This document shows positions 1-6,975 of a stretch of 13,680 nucleotides of DNA, one piece after another. The translations under genes were made by a program, and so were the position numbers. The notes under the pieces are model-generated. The model was not told the DNA's origin, ran no database searches, and saw nothing but the letters and a program-made list of their open reading frames with translations. The stretch covers positions 1 through 13,680 of the forward strand of contig JANYKE010000229.1 of NCBI GenBank assembly GCA_025361685.1, in the 5' to 3' direction. The first letter of the stretch is position 1, and each line of letters opens with the position of its first letter. Source of the stretch: Eubacteriales bacterium (GTDB lineage: Bacteria; Bacillota; Clostridia; JANYKE01).

Positions 1-1
1 A

Positions 2-2017
2 GAAATAATCGGAAAATGGTTTGGCGACTTTGTATCTCAAAAGAGCAAAGAAATATTTATCGAGAAATTCCCGATATTTAAAAAGGAAGGACAATTGCAT
101 TGTGAGGTTGAAATGCTTCACAAAAATGGCAGCACATTGAGTATCGCGTTTGAAGGAAAAATAGGAAATGACAATGAAGGTGCCTTTAAACAAACGCACT
201 GTATTCTTCAAGATGTTACCGAACAGAGAAAAGCTGAAGAGGCTCTTAATATTTCCGAGGTTCGCTATCGCAGACTTTTTGAAACTGCAAAAGATGGCAT
301 AATAATTCTTGATGCTGACACAGGAAAAATACTTGATGTAAACCCATTTTTGATTGATATGCTAGGTTACAAGAAGGAGGAGTTTATTGAAAAAAATATT
401 TGGGACATTGGTTCGTTAAAAGACATACTTGCAAGCAGAGAAAACTTTTTTGAATTGCAGAAAGAGGAATATATTCGATATGAAGATTTACCTCTGCAAG
501 CAGCCGACGGAAGAACAATAAATGTTGAGTTTGTAAGTAATGTGTATCTGGTTAATAACAAAAAAGTGGTGCAGTGCAATATACGAGATATTTCCGATCG
601 TAAAAAAGCAGAGAGTGCGCTGTTCGAGAGCGAGAGCAAATACAGTAACTATATTGAAAATGCACCCGACGGTGTTTTTGTTATTGATAGTAAGGGTCGC
701 TATATTGAGGTTAACAGGGCGGCCAGCAAGATAACGGGTTATAGTAAAGAAGAACTATTGGAAATGAATATTCTGGATTTAACAGATGAAGAATTTATTG
801 ACGATTGCACGATGTATTTTGAAGAGTTAATAAACACCGGGTCAACATCTGCAACGCTAAAGTATAAGCGTAAGGATGGTTTAAGACGCTGGTGGATAAT
901 AAATGCAGTTAAAATATCTAACGAACGCTTTATTGGATTTTCCAGTGACATAACCGACAGAAAAGAAGCGGAGGATAGTCTGTTTTATTTGATTTATCAC
1001 GATTACTTAACGGGGCTTTACAATCGCAAATATTTTGACGAGTCAATTATTAGGTTAGATAAAGAAAAGTATTTTCCATTGTCAATTTTAATCGCTGATA
1101 TAAATGGTGTGCGATTGATTAACGATGCTTTTGGCTATTCTGAAGGTGATAATTTGCTCCGAGATACTTCAAAGATTCTCCAAAACCGATGTCATCCCGG
1201 TGACGTTATTGCAAGAGTTGGCGGAGACGATTTTGCAATACTTATGCCTAATACTAATAACGATGAAGCATATGAAAGATTGAACGGAATTATAAATGCG
1301 TTTGAAGAATATAATAAAAATAAGAAAAACAGACTTTACGAGATTAATCTTTCTGTTGGTTACGCAACAAAATCCGGCCCGGATGAATTTATTGCCGAAA
1401 CAGTAAAAGCTGCTGATGATTATTTGCGAACACGTAAGCTGTTGAATAGCAAGAGCTATCATAATGCGTTGATTGCATCAATGCTGACAACTGTTTATGA
1501 AAAGAGTGAGGAGACAGAGGAACATTCAAAAAGAATCGCTGTGTTATGTATGAAGATTGGTGAAAAACTAAAATTGCCACAAAAGAATCTTGGAGAGCTA
1601 GAACTGTTTTCTATGCTGCATGATATTGGAAAGGTCGTTATAGATGATGGCATTCTTAAAAAGCCCGGTAAGCTAACAGATGAAGAGTGGGTTATTATGA
1701 AGACGCATTCAGAGGTTGGCTATCGAATTACGAAGTCTTCAGCAGACTTGGAGACGATATCCGAATACATACTGACTCATCATGAAAGATGGGATGGAAG
1801 AGGCTATCCAAATGGACTGATGGGCGAAGACATTCCTTTGCTTTCCAGAATCCTTGCTGTCTCAGATTCGTATGATGCAATGACAGAGGATAGAGTGTAC
1901 CGGAAGAAAATGTCAGATGAAGAAGCTATAAAAGAGATTCTATTAAATTCGGGTACGCAGTTTGATCCTCAAGTTGTCAGTGCATTTGAAAAAATAATTA
2001 TGGAACAGAATAAATAG
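2..2017 (+). CDS. Multi-PAS GGDEF/HD-GYP c-di-GMP signalling protein (5' end outside window)
   Basis: The reading frame is open to the left edge of the window. A TTG at 95 could be taken as a start, but the 31 codons before it read as PAS-domain sequence, so the gene begins upstream. From the first visible codon: a partial PAS (about residues 1-79, ending VTEQRKAEEAL), a second PAS (about 81-205, ending DISDRKKAESAL), a third PAS (about 207-326, ending DITDRKEAEDSL), a GGDEF domain (about 330-490) and an HD-GYP domain (about 505-665). The cyclase signature is GGDDF (residue 407, bases 1220-1234), and the RxxD inhibitory site reads HPGD. The HD-GYP domain has the HD pair (residue 540), HHERWDGRGYP (GYP at 601) and the following DSYDAMT. 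HD-GYP domains hydrolyse c-di-GMP, so phosphodiesterase activity controlled by the PAS sensors is the likely role; cyclase activity is uncertain. No membrane segment is seen in the visible part. It is first in a same-strand run with the acetyltransferase and lipBA. Confidence 0.93.
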   Translation, partial: EIIGKWFGDFVSQKSKEIFIEKFPIFKKEGQLHCEVEMLHKNGSTLSIAFEGKIGNDNEGAFKQTHCILQDVTEQRKAEEALNISEVRYRRLFETAKDGIIILDADTGKILDVNPFLIDMLGYKKEEFIEKNIWDIGSLKDILASRENFFELQKEEYIRYEDLPLQAADGRTINVEFVSNVYLVNNKKVVQCNIRDISDRKKAESALFESESKYSNYIENAPDGVFVIDSKGRYIEVNRAASKITGYSKEELLEMNILDLTDEEFIDDCTMYFEELINTGSTSATLKYKRKDGLRRWWIINAVKISNERFIGFSSDITDRKEAEDSLFYLIYHDYLTGLYNRKYFDESIIRLDKEKYFPLSILIADINGVRLINDAFGYSEGDNLLRDTSKILQNRCHPGDVIARVGGDDFAILMPNTNNDEAYERLNGIINAFEEYNKNKKNRLYEINLSVGYATKSGPDEFIAETVKAADDYLRTRKLLNSKSYHNALIASMLTTVYEKSEETEEHSKRIAVLCMKIGEKLKLPQKNLGELELFSMLHDIGKVVIDDGILKKPGKLTDEEWVIMKTHSEVGYRITKSSADLETISEYILTHHERWDGRGYPNGLMGEDIPLLSRILAVSDSYDAMTEDRVYRKKMSDEEAIKEILLNSGTQFDPQVVSAFEKIIMEQNK

Positions 2018-2042
2018 TATTTTAATATGAGGTGAAAGTAGT

Positions 2043-2465
2043 ATGAAGATAAGAGTTGCTGATGTCAGTGATGTTGATTCACTGTTTGAACTAAATAAAA
2101 TGTTTAATGGCGATGAGATTACCACCGAAAAAATAATCGCAGATTCAATTTCAAATAATAAACAAGAGACTGTTTTTGTTGCAATTGTTGATAATGAAAC
2201 AGTTGGTTTTTGCTGCGTTCAACTTTTCAAATCAATGTGCTATGATTCTAACTATGTCGAGATAACCGAATTGTTTGTTGAGGAGGAATGCCGTAATCAA
2301 GGCATCGCCACAGCATTGATGAAATATACTGAAGAATATTTTTTGAATCGGGGAATCAAGGGTTATCAGTTGTTTACAGGAAAGTACAATGAAGTTGCTC
2401 AAGCCTTTTATGAGAACATTGGCTACAAAAAATCAAATGAGATAATGTATAGAAAGAGACTGTAG
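2043..2465 (+). CDS. GNAT-family N-acetyltransferase
   Basis: This 140-residue protein has the size and layout of a single-domain GNAT acetyltransferase, which moves an acetyl group from acetyl-CoA to an amine. Motif A is visible: strand ITELFV (about residues 74-79) followed by the CoA pyrophosphate loop RNQGIA (84-89) and a helix. Near the C terminus, AQAFYENIGYKK is the usual GNAT motif B with its F-Y-x-x-x-G-Y pattern. The ATG at 2043 has an AGGTGA ribosome binding site 7 bases upstream. The gap to the c-di-GMP gene is 25 bases and to lipB 45 bases, so it probably shares their transcript. The substrate (small molecule or protein N terminus) cannot be told from sequence, and nothing links it directly to lipoate metabolism except position. 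Confidence 0.9.
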   Translation: MKIRVADVSDVDSLFELNKMFNGDEITTEKIIADSISNNKQETVFVAIVDNETVGFCCVQLFKSMCYDSNYVEITELFVEEECRNQGIATALMKYTEEYFLNRGIKGYQLFTGKYNEVAQAFYENIGYKKSNEIMYRKRL

Positions 2466-2510
2466 TTTTGAAATAAAAGATGACATTTGAACTGCCGGAA
2501 GGAAAAAGCA

Positions 2511-3185
2511 ATGAGGCTAAATGTGATAAATCTTGGTAAGCTGTATTATGGAAAGACACTTGAAATACAATTAAGGTTACTTGCGGCGAGGCAGACCGGT
2601 GAAATTGAAGACACATTAATTATGGTTGAACACCCGCCAACTTTGACGTTGGGTGTGCGAGGGCAATACTCAAATATTCTTGTGCCGACCGAACTTTTGC
2701 AAGAAAAAAAGATTGACATATATGAAGTGAAGCGTGGCGGTGATGTGACATATCACGGGGATGGACAAGTAGTTGGCTATCCAATAATCAATTTATCAGA
2801 CTACGGATGTGGGGTCAAAGATTTTGTTTGGAAAATCGAAGAAGTATTTATTCAACTACTCAAAGAAGAATTTGGAATAGTAGCACACAGGGAAGATAAA
2901 AAATACACAGGCGTTTGGGTTGCAGATAAAAAAATTACTGCTATCGGTATAGCAGTTAAACGGTGGGTGACGATGCATGGATTTGCATTCAATGTTAATA
3001 CCAATCTGGATAATTTCAAATTAATTAACCCTTGCGGATTAACAGAAAAAGGTGTAACATCGCTACAAGAGTTGATGGGAGCCGAACAAGATTTCGTACA
3101 GACGAACCAAATGAGCATTGACTACTTTTGTGAAGTTTTCGGATTTGAAAAAAAGATAATTGAGTTAGAGGATTTAGGTATTTGA
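2511..3185 (+). CDS. lipB: Octanoyl-[acyl-carrier-protein]:protein N-octanoyltransferase LipB
   Basis: LipB moves the octanoyl group from octanoyl-ACP to a lysine of lipoyl-domain proteins, the first step of de novo lipoate synthesis. The 224-residue length fits the family. The signature [12 protein letters not shown] runs from R75 to Q86, with Asp where Pro is usual (HGPGQ); that position is variable in the family pattern. The catalytic lysine is K141 in KKITAIG and the catalytic cysteine is C175 in INPCGL; the family uses a Lys/Cys dyad at these places. I chose the ATG at 2511 because GGAAGG lies 8 bases before it; an in-frame TTG at 2487 would add eight residues with no homology value and no clear binding site. 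lipA starts one base after the stop. Lipoyl-dependent targets (PDH, glycine cleavage H protein) are not in the window. Confidence 0.95.
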   Translation: MRLNVINLGKLYYGKTLEIQLRLLAARQTGEIEDTLIMVEHPPTLTLGVRGQYSNILVPTELLQEKKIDIYEVKRGGDVTYHGDGQVVGYPIINLSDYGCGVKDFVWKIEEVFIQLLKEEFGIVAHREDKKYTGVWVADKKITAIGIAVKRWVTMHGFAFNVNTNLDNFKLINPCGLTEKGVTSLQELMGAEQDFVQTNQMSIDYFCEVFGFEKKIIELEDLGI

Positions 3186-3186
3186 C

Positions 3187-4053
3187 ATGGCTATCCAAAA
3201 ACCAAAATGGTTAAAAGTTCAAGTTAGAGATAATACCAATTTTCCCGAAATTGAAGGAATGATTGAAGAGCTGTCCCTAAACACAGTTTGCCGCGAAGCA
3301 GCTTGCCCAAATCGAATCGAATGTTACAGCAGAAGAACTGCGACCTTTATGATATTAGGAAGAAAGTGTACGCGTAACTGTTCCTTTTGCAATGTTGAGA
3401 AAAATATTCCTGAAGCAGTTGATGACAATGAACCGGCAAATGTTGCAAAAGCAATAAATAAACTTAATCTAAAACATGTCGTTATAACTTCAGTAACTCG
3501 TGATGATCTCGACGACGGAGGCTCAACGCATTTTGCAAATGTAATAAGAAAAGTTAGAGAAGAAAATAGCAATGTTAAAATTGAAGTGCTGATACCTGAT
3601 TTTCTGGGGAAGAAATATGCCTTGCAAAATATTGCGGATGCAAAGCCGGATATAATTGGGCACAACATTGAAACAGTGGCACGTATTTTCCCAATCATTC
3701 GCTCGTTGGCAGATTATGACAGATCAATGACTTTGTTGAAGGAATCTAAAAATATTGATAACAGTATTTTCACAAAATCAGCAATCATGTTGGGGCTAGG
3801 CGAAACAGAAGTTGAGGTGCTGAAGGTTTTTGAAGATTTGAGAAATGTTGACTGCGATTTTTTATCAATCGGACAATATCTTGCGCCATCGAAAGAACAC
3901 TATCCTGTTCAAGAGTATGTTCATCCCGACGCATTTGATTATTATAAAGAAGTGGCGCAGGGAATGGGATTTAAATATGTTGCATCCGGACCATTTGTGA
4001 GAAGTTCATATCAAGCAGATAGGGCTCTTGATGATGCTGAAAGGAATCAATAA
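3187..4053 (+). CDS. lipA: Lipoyl synthase LipA (radical SAM)
   Basis: LipA inserts two sulfur atoms at C6 and C8 of protein-bound octanoyl chains, using two [4Fe-4S] clusters and S-adenosylmethionine. All diagnostic ligands are present in this 288-residue protein: the auxiliary-cluster motif CX4CX5C at C35, C40 and C46; the radical SAM motif CX3CX2C at C61, C65 and C68; and the C-terminal RSSY at 272-275, whose serine ligates the auxiliary cluster. The TRDDLDDGG segment and the MLGLGE segment are also typical. It follows lipB with a one-base gap, and its upstream Shine-Dalgarno is weak and lies inside lipB, so translational coupling is likely. The pair makes lipoate from endogenous octanoyl-ACP. 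The stop codon abuts the start of the ZIP transporter. Confidence 0.97.
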   Translation: MAIQKPKWLKVQVRDNTNFPEIEGMIEELSLNTVCREAACPNRIECYSRRTATFMILGRKCTRNCSFCNVEKNIPEAVDDNEPANVAKAINKLNLKHVVITSVTRDDLDDGGSTHFANVIRKVREENSNVKIEVLIPDFLGKKYALQNIADAKPDIIGHNIETVARIFPIIRSLADYDRSMTLLKESKNIDNSIFTKSAIMLGLGETEVEVLKVFEDLRNVDCDFLSIGQYLAPSKEHYPVQEYVHPDAFDYYKEVAQGMGFKYVASGPFVRSSYQADRALDDAERNQ

Positions 4054-4851
4054 ATGCTTACATCAATAATTTTCGGGTTTATTAGCGGCTCAACTTTATT
4101 CATTGGTGCTTTGCTTGGCATTTATTTGAAAGTGTCAACGAAAATTACGGGCGCAATAATGGCATTCGGTTCAGGAGTTCTGATATCCGCCCTAACATTT
4201 GACCTTATGGAAAATGCTTTTCAGTTAGGCGGTTTTGATTCAGTCGCGATTGGATTTGTTGTCGGTACTTTGCTATATGTCGTAGGAGACTATTTGATAG
4301 ATCATTTTGGAGGTCACTTTCGAAAACGTTTGCATGGAAGGATTCATTCAACTAAAAAGCGAGCACAACAAGAGGCCGGCACAGCTTCAACATTAAATGA
4401 TTCAAGTACAGTATCAGATTCAGGATCCGCAATATTGCTAGGGGCAGTTCTCGATGGCATTCCGGAATCCATGGCAATAGGAATTGGATTGGCAGCGGGG
4501 CAAGGAGTTGGATTAAGTATGATGATTGCAGTTTTTATTAGTAACCTTCCGGAAGGCATATCAGGAGCAAAAGGAATGAAGGATGCCGGAAAATCGAATT
4601 TTCATATTATGGTTGTGTGGGGAATAACAATCGCAACTGCTGTAATTTCAACCTTTTTGGGATATACCTTATTTGCAAAAGCCGCACCGGATGTTATTGC
4701 ATTTACATATTCGGTTGCAGCCGGGGCAATATTATCCATGATTGCGGATACAATGATGCCTGAAGCTTTTGAGGAAGGCGGAAGATTTGTTGCACTTGCA
4801 ACAGCACTTGGATTTTTTATTGCTTTTGTTGTTAATCATTTATCTGAATAA
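4054..4851 (+). CDS. ZIP-family metal transporter
   Basis: A 265-residue, highly hydrophobic protein with about eight predicted membrane segments, matching the ZIP (ZupT-like) family of divalent metal carriers. The TM4 motif is LDGIPES (D134 to S139) and the TM5 motif SNLPEG (S163 to G168). Most ZIP proteins have HN(x)PEG in both, so the two histidines are replaced by Asp and Ser while the two glutamates (E138, E167) are kept. The loop before TM4 carries spaced histidines (DHFGGHFRKRLHGRIHS, about residues 83-99), as is usual for the metal-binding cytoplasmic loop. GAILSMIADTMMPEAFE near the C terminus is the typical TM7 segment. The ATG directly follows the lipA stop with AAAGGA 8 bases upstream, so the two are almost certainly co-transcribed. 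The metal and direction of transport are not determined; iron for the Fe-S enzyme LipA is possible but unproven. Confidence 0.88.
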   Translation: MLTSIIFGFISGSTLFIGALLGIYLKVSTKITGAIMAFGSGVLISALTFDLMENAFQLGGFDSVAIGFVVGTLLYVVGDYLIDHFGGHFRKRLHGRIHSTKKRAQQEAGTASTLNDSSTVSDSGSAILLGAVLDGIPESMAIGIGLAAGQGVGLSMMIAVFISNLPEGISGAKGMKDAGKSNFHIMVVWGITIATAVISTFLGYTLFAKAAPDVIAFTYSVAAGAILSMIADTMMPEAFEEGGRFVALATALGFFIAFVVNHLSE

Positions 4852-4885
4852 AAGGAGAAAAAATAAAGGTTTACCTTTTCGCTAT

Positions 4886-6004
4886 TCATATATTATTGCT
4901 TTTACTAACATCACCCTTTAATTTTGCTTTGTGAATGTACATAGCATTATCAGCTCTTGAAAATAATGCATATATATTTTCACTACTGTTTTTATCTTGA
5001 GTGGCATATCCATATGAAAGCCAAATTCTTTGTTGACCATTTTTGTTATGATTTACCAACAAATCATTTGTGTGGGCAAGAAGTCCTTCAACCAAATCAA
5101 TATCTGTCTCTTTACAGAGAACACAAAATTCATCTCCACCGATTCTATATGTTTGGCCAACTTTAGAAAAAGCTTCTTTGATAAGCATTGCGGCATCAAA
5201 AATTATCAAGTCTCCAACTCTATGACCAAATGTGTCGTTTATTTCTTTTAGGTTATTTATATCAAAAACAAGAATTGTTATTGCTTCATTGCTTTTTTCA
5301 TGTTTCTCCATTTCTTTTTGAAATGCTGCGCGATTTTTAATTCCGGTCTGAACATCATATGTAAATTGCATGTCACAAACATAAATATAATACAGCAGTA
5401 GTGATATTGAGACGCTTCCCCAGATCAATAAAACCTTACTGAAAAGAATTTGAATAATAATTGCAAATATGGGCAAAGAATAAATAGTGGCTATGATTAC
5501 TCTATCTCTCTTTTCATCTTCAGTATTATTGCTTAGTAGTGTTTTGAACACAGCTAAATAGTAGATTGCAAAAACCAATGTGGGAAGCATGAATAAATTG
5601 CCGCGAATATATTGATTTTGTGCATCTACAGAAAAGATCCAACCTGTTTCATAACTTGCAATGCAAACAATAGCATTTATATATAAAGGTATTGCTGCTA
5701 TCCCGATATAAAAGCTTTTCTTAATACTGCTTTTCAGAAAAAACAATAGTATAAAGGGTACTAAAGGACTCAAAGAAAATCCAATTATGTTTAATATTCG
5801 GTGAAGTATGACAAGAGAAGGACTACTTGAAGTTTCTAACAATATTGTTGCAAATTCTAGTGCAAGCAAGATTAGTGTGGTAACTGCAATGTAAATATAT
5901 ACTCTATTTCTATATTTGCCAATGGCAAAATTGCGTTTCGCCAAGAAAATAGTAAAGCAAAGTGAGATGCTTGAAAAAACATATAAACTTAAGTATGCCA
6001 ACAC
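4886..6004 (-). CDS. Membrane-bound diguanylate cyclase (GGDEF)
   Basis: The 372-residue protein begins with six or seven hydrophobic segments (about residues 3-22, 35-57, 65-90, 96-118, 137-157 and 168-212) and ends with one cytoplasmic GGDEF domain (about 215-365). The motif is an intact RIGGDEF (bases 5126-5140), with the metal-binding aspartate in FDINNLKEINDTFGH. The inhibitory RxxD site is replaced by KVGQ, so product feedback at that site is not expected. It should make c-di-GMP from two GTP in response to an unknown signal sensed by the membrane part; I do not recognise a named sensor domain there. The start is GTG at 6004, with GAGGTG 7 bases upstream; the next codon is TTG. It converges with the ZIP gene across a 34-base gap and has its own promoter. 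Confidence 0.92.
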   Translation of the reverse strand: MLAYLSLYVFSSISLCFTIFLAKRNFAIGKYRNRVYIYIAVTTLILLALEFATILLETSSSPSLVILHRILNIIGFSLSPLVPFILLFFLKSSIKKSFYIGIAAIPLYINAIVCIASYETGWIFSVDAQNQYIRGNLFMLPTLVFAIYYLAVFKTLLSNNTEDEKRDRVIIATIYSLPIFAIIIQILFSKVLLIWGSVSISLLLYYIYVCDMQFTYDVQTGIKNRAAFQKEMEKHEKSNEAITILVFDINNLKEINDTFGHRVGDLIIFDAAMLIKEAFSKVGQTYRIGGDEFCVLCKETDIDLVEGLLAHTNDLLVNHNKNGQQRIWLSYGYATQDKNSSENIYALFSRADNAMYIHKAKLKGDVSKSNNI

Positions 6005-6041
6005 TTTGTTTCACCTCAACTTCATACTCATGTCTGAGTTT

Positions 6042-6068
6042 ATTGTATCACACCATGTATGTTATCAA
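6042..6068 (-). promoter_or_regulatory. Predicted promoter of the membrane GGDEF gene
   Basis: On the minus strand the extended -10 box TGATACAAT lies at 6050-6042. A TTGATA -35-like box lies at 6068-6063 with a 15-base spacer, shorter than the usual 17, so the extended -10 probably carries most of the strength. The expected start is near 6035, leaving about 30 bases before the GTG at 6004. No c-di-GMP riboswitch is visible in this leader. Confidence 0.5.
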
Positions 6069-6141
6069 AAGAAACCTTAAAAAACAAGCCAAAGGCAAGA
6101 TGATTTGATTTCAAGCGTATTTACTGTAGACAAAACAAGAT

Positions 6142-6165
6142 TAAACAAAATTATCCTAGGATAAT
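6142..6165 (-). terminator. Palindrome at the end of the Fe-S gene, possible weak terminator
   Basis: ATTATCCTAGGATAAT (6150-6165) is a perfect 16-base palindrome that contains the TAG stop of the Fe-S protein gene. On the minus strand it is followed by TTTGTTT. It can form a 6-bp stem with a CTAG loop ahead of a T-rich run, the form of an intrinsic terminator, but the stem is AT-rich and short. It could instead be a protein-binding site. Confidence 0.4.
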
Positions 6166-6878
6166 ATTTCGCCATCGGTTGAGATTGTGACAATTTGCCA
6201 TGGAATGAGTTTCCCTGAGTTGAGTAAAGCCGTTTTAACTGCACTAACTATTCCGCCGCAGCAAGGAACTTCCATCCGAACTACAGTAACAGACTTGATT
6301 TCATTTATGCTTAGAATTGCGGTGAGTTTTTCACTGTAATCTCCTTCATCAAGTTTCGGACATCCGATGATTGTAATTTTGTTTTTCATATATTTGTTAT
6401 GAAAATCGCCGTATGCATATGCTGAACAGTCTGCAGCAATAAGCAGATCGGCATTTTGAAAATATGGTGCGTTTGTCGGAACAAGTTTGATTTGTACAGG
6501 CCACTGATTAAGCTGTGTTGATGCAGATTGTGCCGGAATATTTTGAAAATCTGATTTTTGAACATTGTCGTGTTTCAAAACTTTTGAATGAGTGCCGGGA
6601 CATCCACATGCCAGAGTTTCTGGTTGAACCAAATCTTCTGCATCTTTAATTTTTGCAGCTACAGCCGCTTCATCATATTCAAGAGTATCTCGCTCTTCAA
6701 AAGTAATTGCTCCGGTTGGGCAGACCGGCAAACAATTTCCAAGTCCGTCACAGTAATCATCTCGAAGCAGTTTAGCTTTTCCGTCGACCAATCCTATAGC
6801 TCCTTCATGACACGCAGATACACATAGTCCACATCCATTACATTCGTCTTCATTGATGTTAATAATTTGTCTTAGCAT
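6156..6878 (-). CDS. Ferredoxin-like 4Fe-4S protein with C-terminal cysteine motifs
   Basis: A 240-residue protein. The N terminus is a ferredoxin fold: the first cluster motif is complete (C13, C16, C19, C23), but the second reads CDGLGNCLPVCP (C43, C49, C53), with Leu46 where the fourth cysteine should be. Such a site could hold a [3Fe-4S] cluster or a [4Fe-4S] cluster with a non-cysteine ligand. After a linker there are further cysteine motifs: CGCPG (91-95), DCSAYA (C151), GCPKLD (C173) and PCCGG (206-209), which suggest another metal or redox site. The start is ATG at 6878 with AAAGGA 8 bases before it. From general knowledge, proteins of this type are often found in Clostridia next to Crp/Fnr regulators and sometimes the hybrid cluster protein Hcp; the regulator is here, Hcp is not. 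It probably transfers electrons in the cytoplasm; the partner is unknown. Confidence 0.82.
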   Translation of the reverse strand: MLRQIININEDECNGCGLCVSACHEGAIGLVDGKAKLLRDDYCDGLGNCLPVCPTGAITFEERDTLEYDEAAVAAKIKDAEDLVQPETLACGCPGTHSKVLKHDNVQKSDFQNIPAQSASTQLNQWPVQIKLVPTNAPYFQNADLLIAADCSAYAYGDFHNKYMKNKITIIGCPKLDEGDYSEKLTAILSINEIKSVTVVRMEVPCCGGIVSAVKTALLNSGKLIPWQIVTISTDGEILS

Positions 6879-6896
6879 AATCGTAGTCCTTTCATA

Positions 6897-6924
6897 TTTG
6901 TATTGATATTACAAACAAATTGTA
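6897..6924. repeat. Overlapping inverted repeats with TTGTA/TACAA half-sites
   Basis: TTTGTA (6897-6902) and TACAAA (6910-6915) form a perfect dyad with a 7-base spacer. The TACAA half also pairs with TTGTA at 6920-6924 across 5 bases. The three alternating half-sites surround the -35 and spacer of the plus-strand promoter. They may be a second operator, although AT-rich promoters produce such matches by chance more readily than the GTTGC dyad. Confidence 0.35.
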
Positions 6925-6931
6925 TTATACT
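6903..6931 (+). promoter_or_regulatory. Sigma-A-type promoter of the Crp/Fnr gene
   Basis: TTGATA (6903-6908), a 17-base spacer and TATACT (6926-6931) form a near-consensus plus-strand promoter. Transcription should begin near 6938, giving a leader of about 38 bases that contains the GTTGCAAATGCAAC dyad. The -10 box overlaps the TATAAT of the opposite-strand promoter. Confidence 0.75.
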
Positions 6932-6953
6932 AAGCAAGAATAGTACGTTGCAA
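6924..6953 (-). promoter_or_regulatory. Promoter of the Fe-S protein gene, overlapping the Crp promoter
   Basis: Read on the minus strand, TTGCAA (6953-6948), an 18-base spacer and a perfect TATAAT (6929-6924) lie upstream of the Fe-S gene. The expected leader is about 38 bases. The -35 box lies inside the GTTGCAAATGCAAC dyad, so any protein bound there would touch this promoter directly. The two divergent -10 boxes share bases 6926-6929, so the promoters are likely to compete for polymerase. Confidence 0.6.
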
Positions 6954-6960
6954 ATGCAAC
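6947..6960. promoter_or_regulatory. Perfect 14-bp dyad, candidate Crp/Fnr-family operator
   Basis: GTTGC-AAAT-GCAAC is a perfect inverted repeat with the 5-4-5 geometry of FNR-type sites (TTGAT-N4-ATCAA), but with different half-site bases. It covers the -35 of the Fe-S gene and lies just downstream of the expected start of the regulator's own transcript. A bound regulator could therefore repress its own gene and control the neighbour. Binding is inferred from position and symmetry only. Confidence 0.5.
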
Positions 6961-6975
6961 AGAAAGGAAAATATT

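Noticed and set aside
95..2017. TTG at 95 as the start of the HD-GYP protein
   Set aside because: The frame is open to the left edge and the 31 codons before it read as part of a PAS domain, so the gene is simply cut by the window.
2487..3185. TTG start at 2487 for lipB
   Set aside because: The ATG at 2511 has GGAAGG at ideal spacing, and the family N terminus begins there.
3324..3698. Antisense frame (124 codons) opposite lipA
   Set aside because: lipA is certain from its cluster motifs, and the opposite frame has no recognisable features.
4865..4878. AAAGG-TTTA-CCTTT as a terminator after the ZIP gene
   Set aside because: The stem is only five pairs, mostly A-T, with a four-base run after it. 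It is too weak to call.
4863..4934. Tiny hydrophobic frame after AAAGGAG (ATA start, 23 codons)
   Set aside because: It lacks a usual start codon and overlaps the end of the opposite-strand GGDEF gene. The hydrophobic bias is expected from AT-rich DNA.
6005..6155. Possible c-di-GMP riboswitch upstream of the GGDEF gene
   Set aside because: No conserved GEMM core sequences are visible, and the predicted leader of about 30 bases is too short to hold one.
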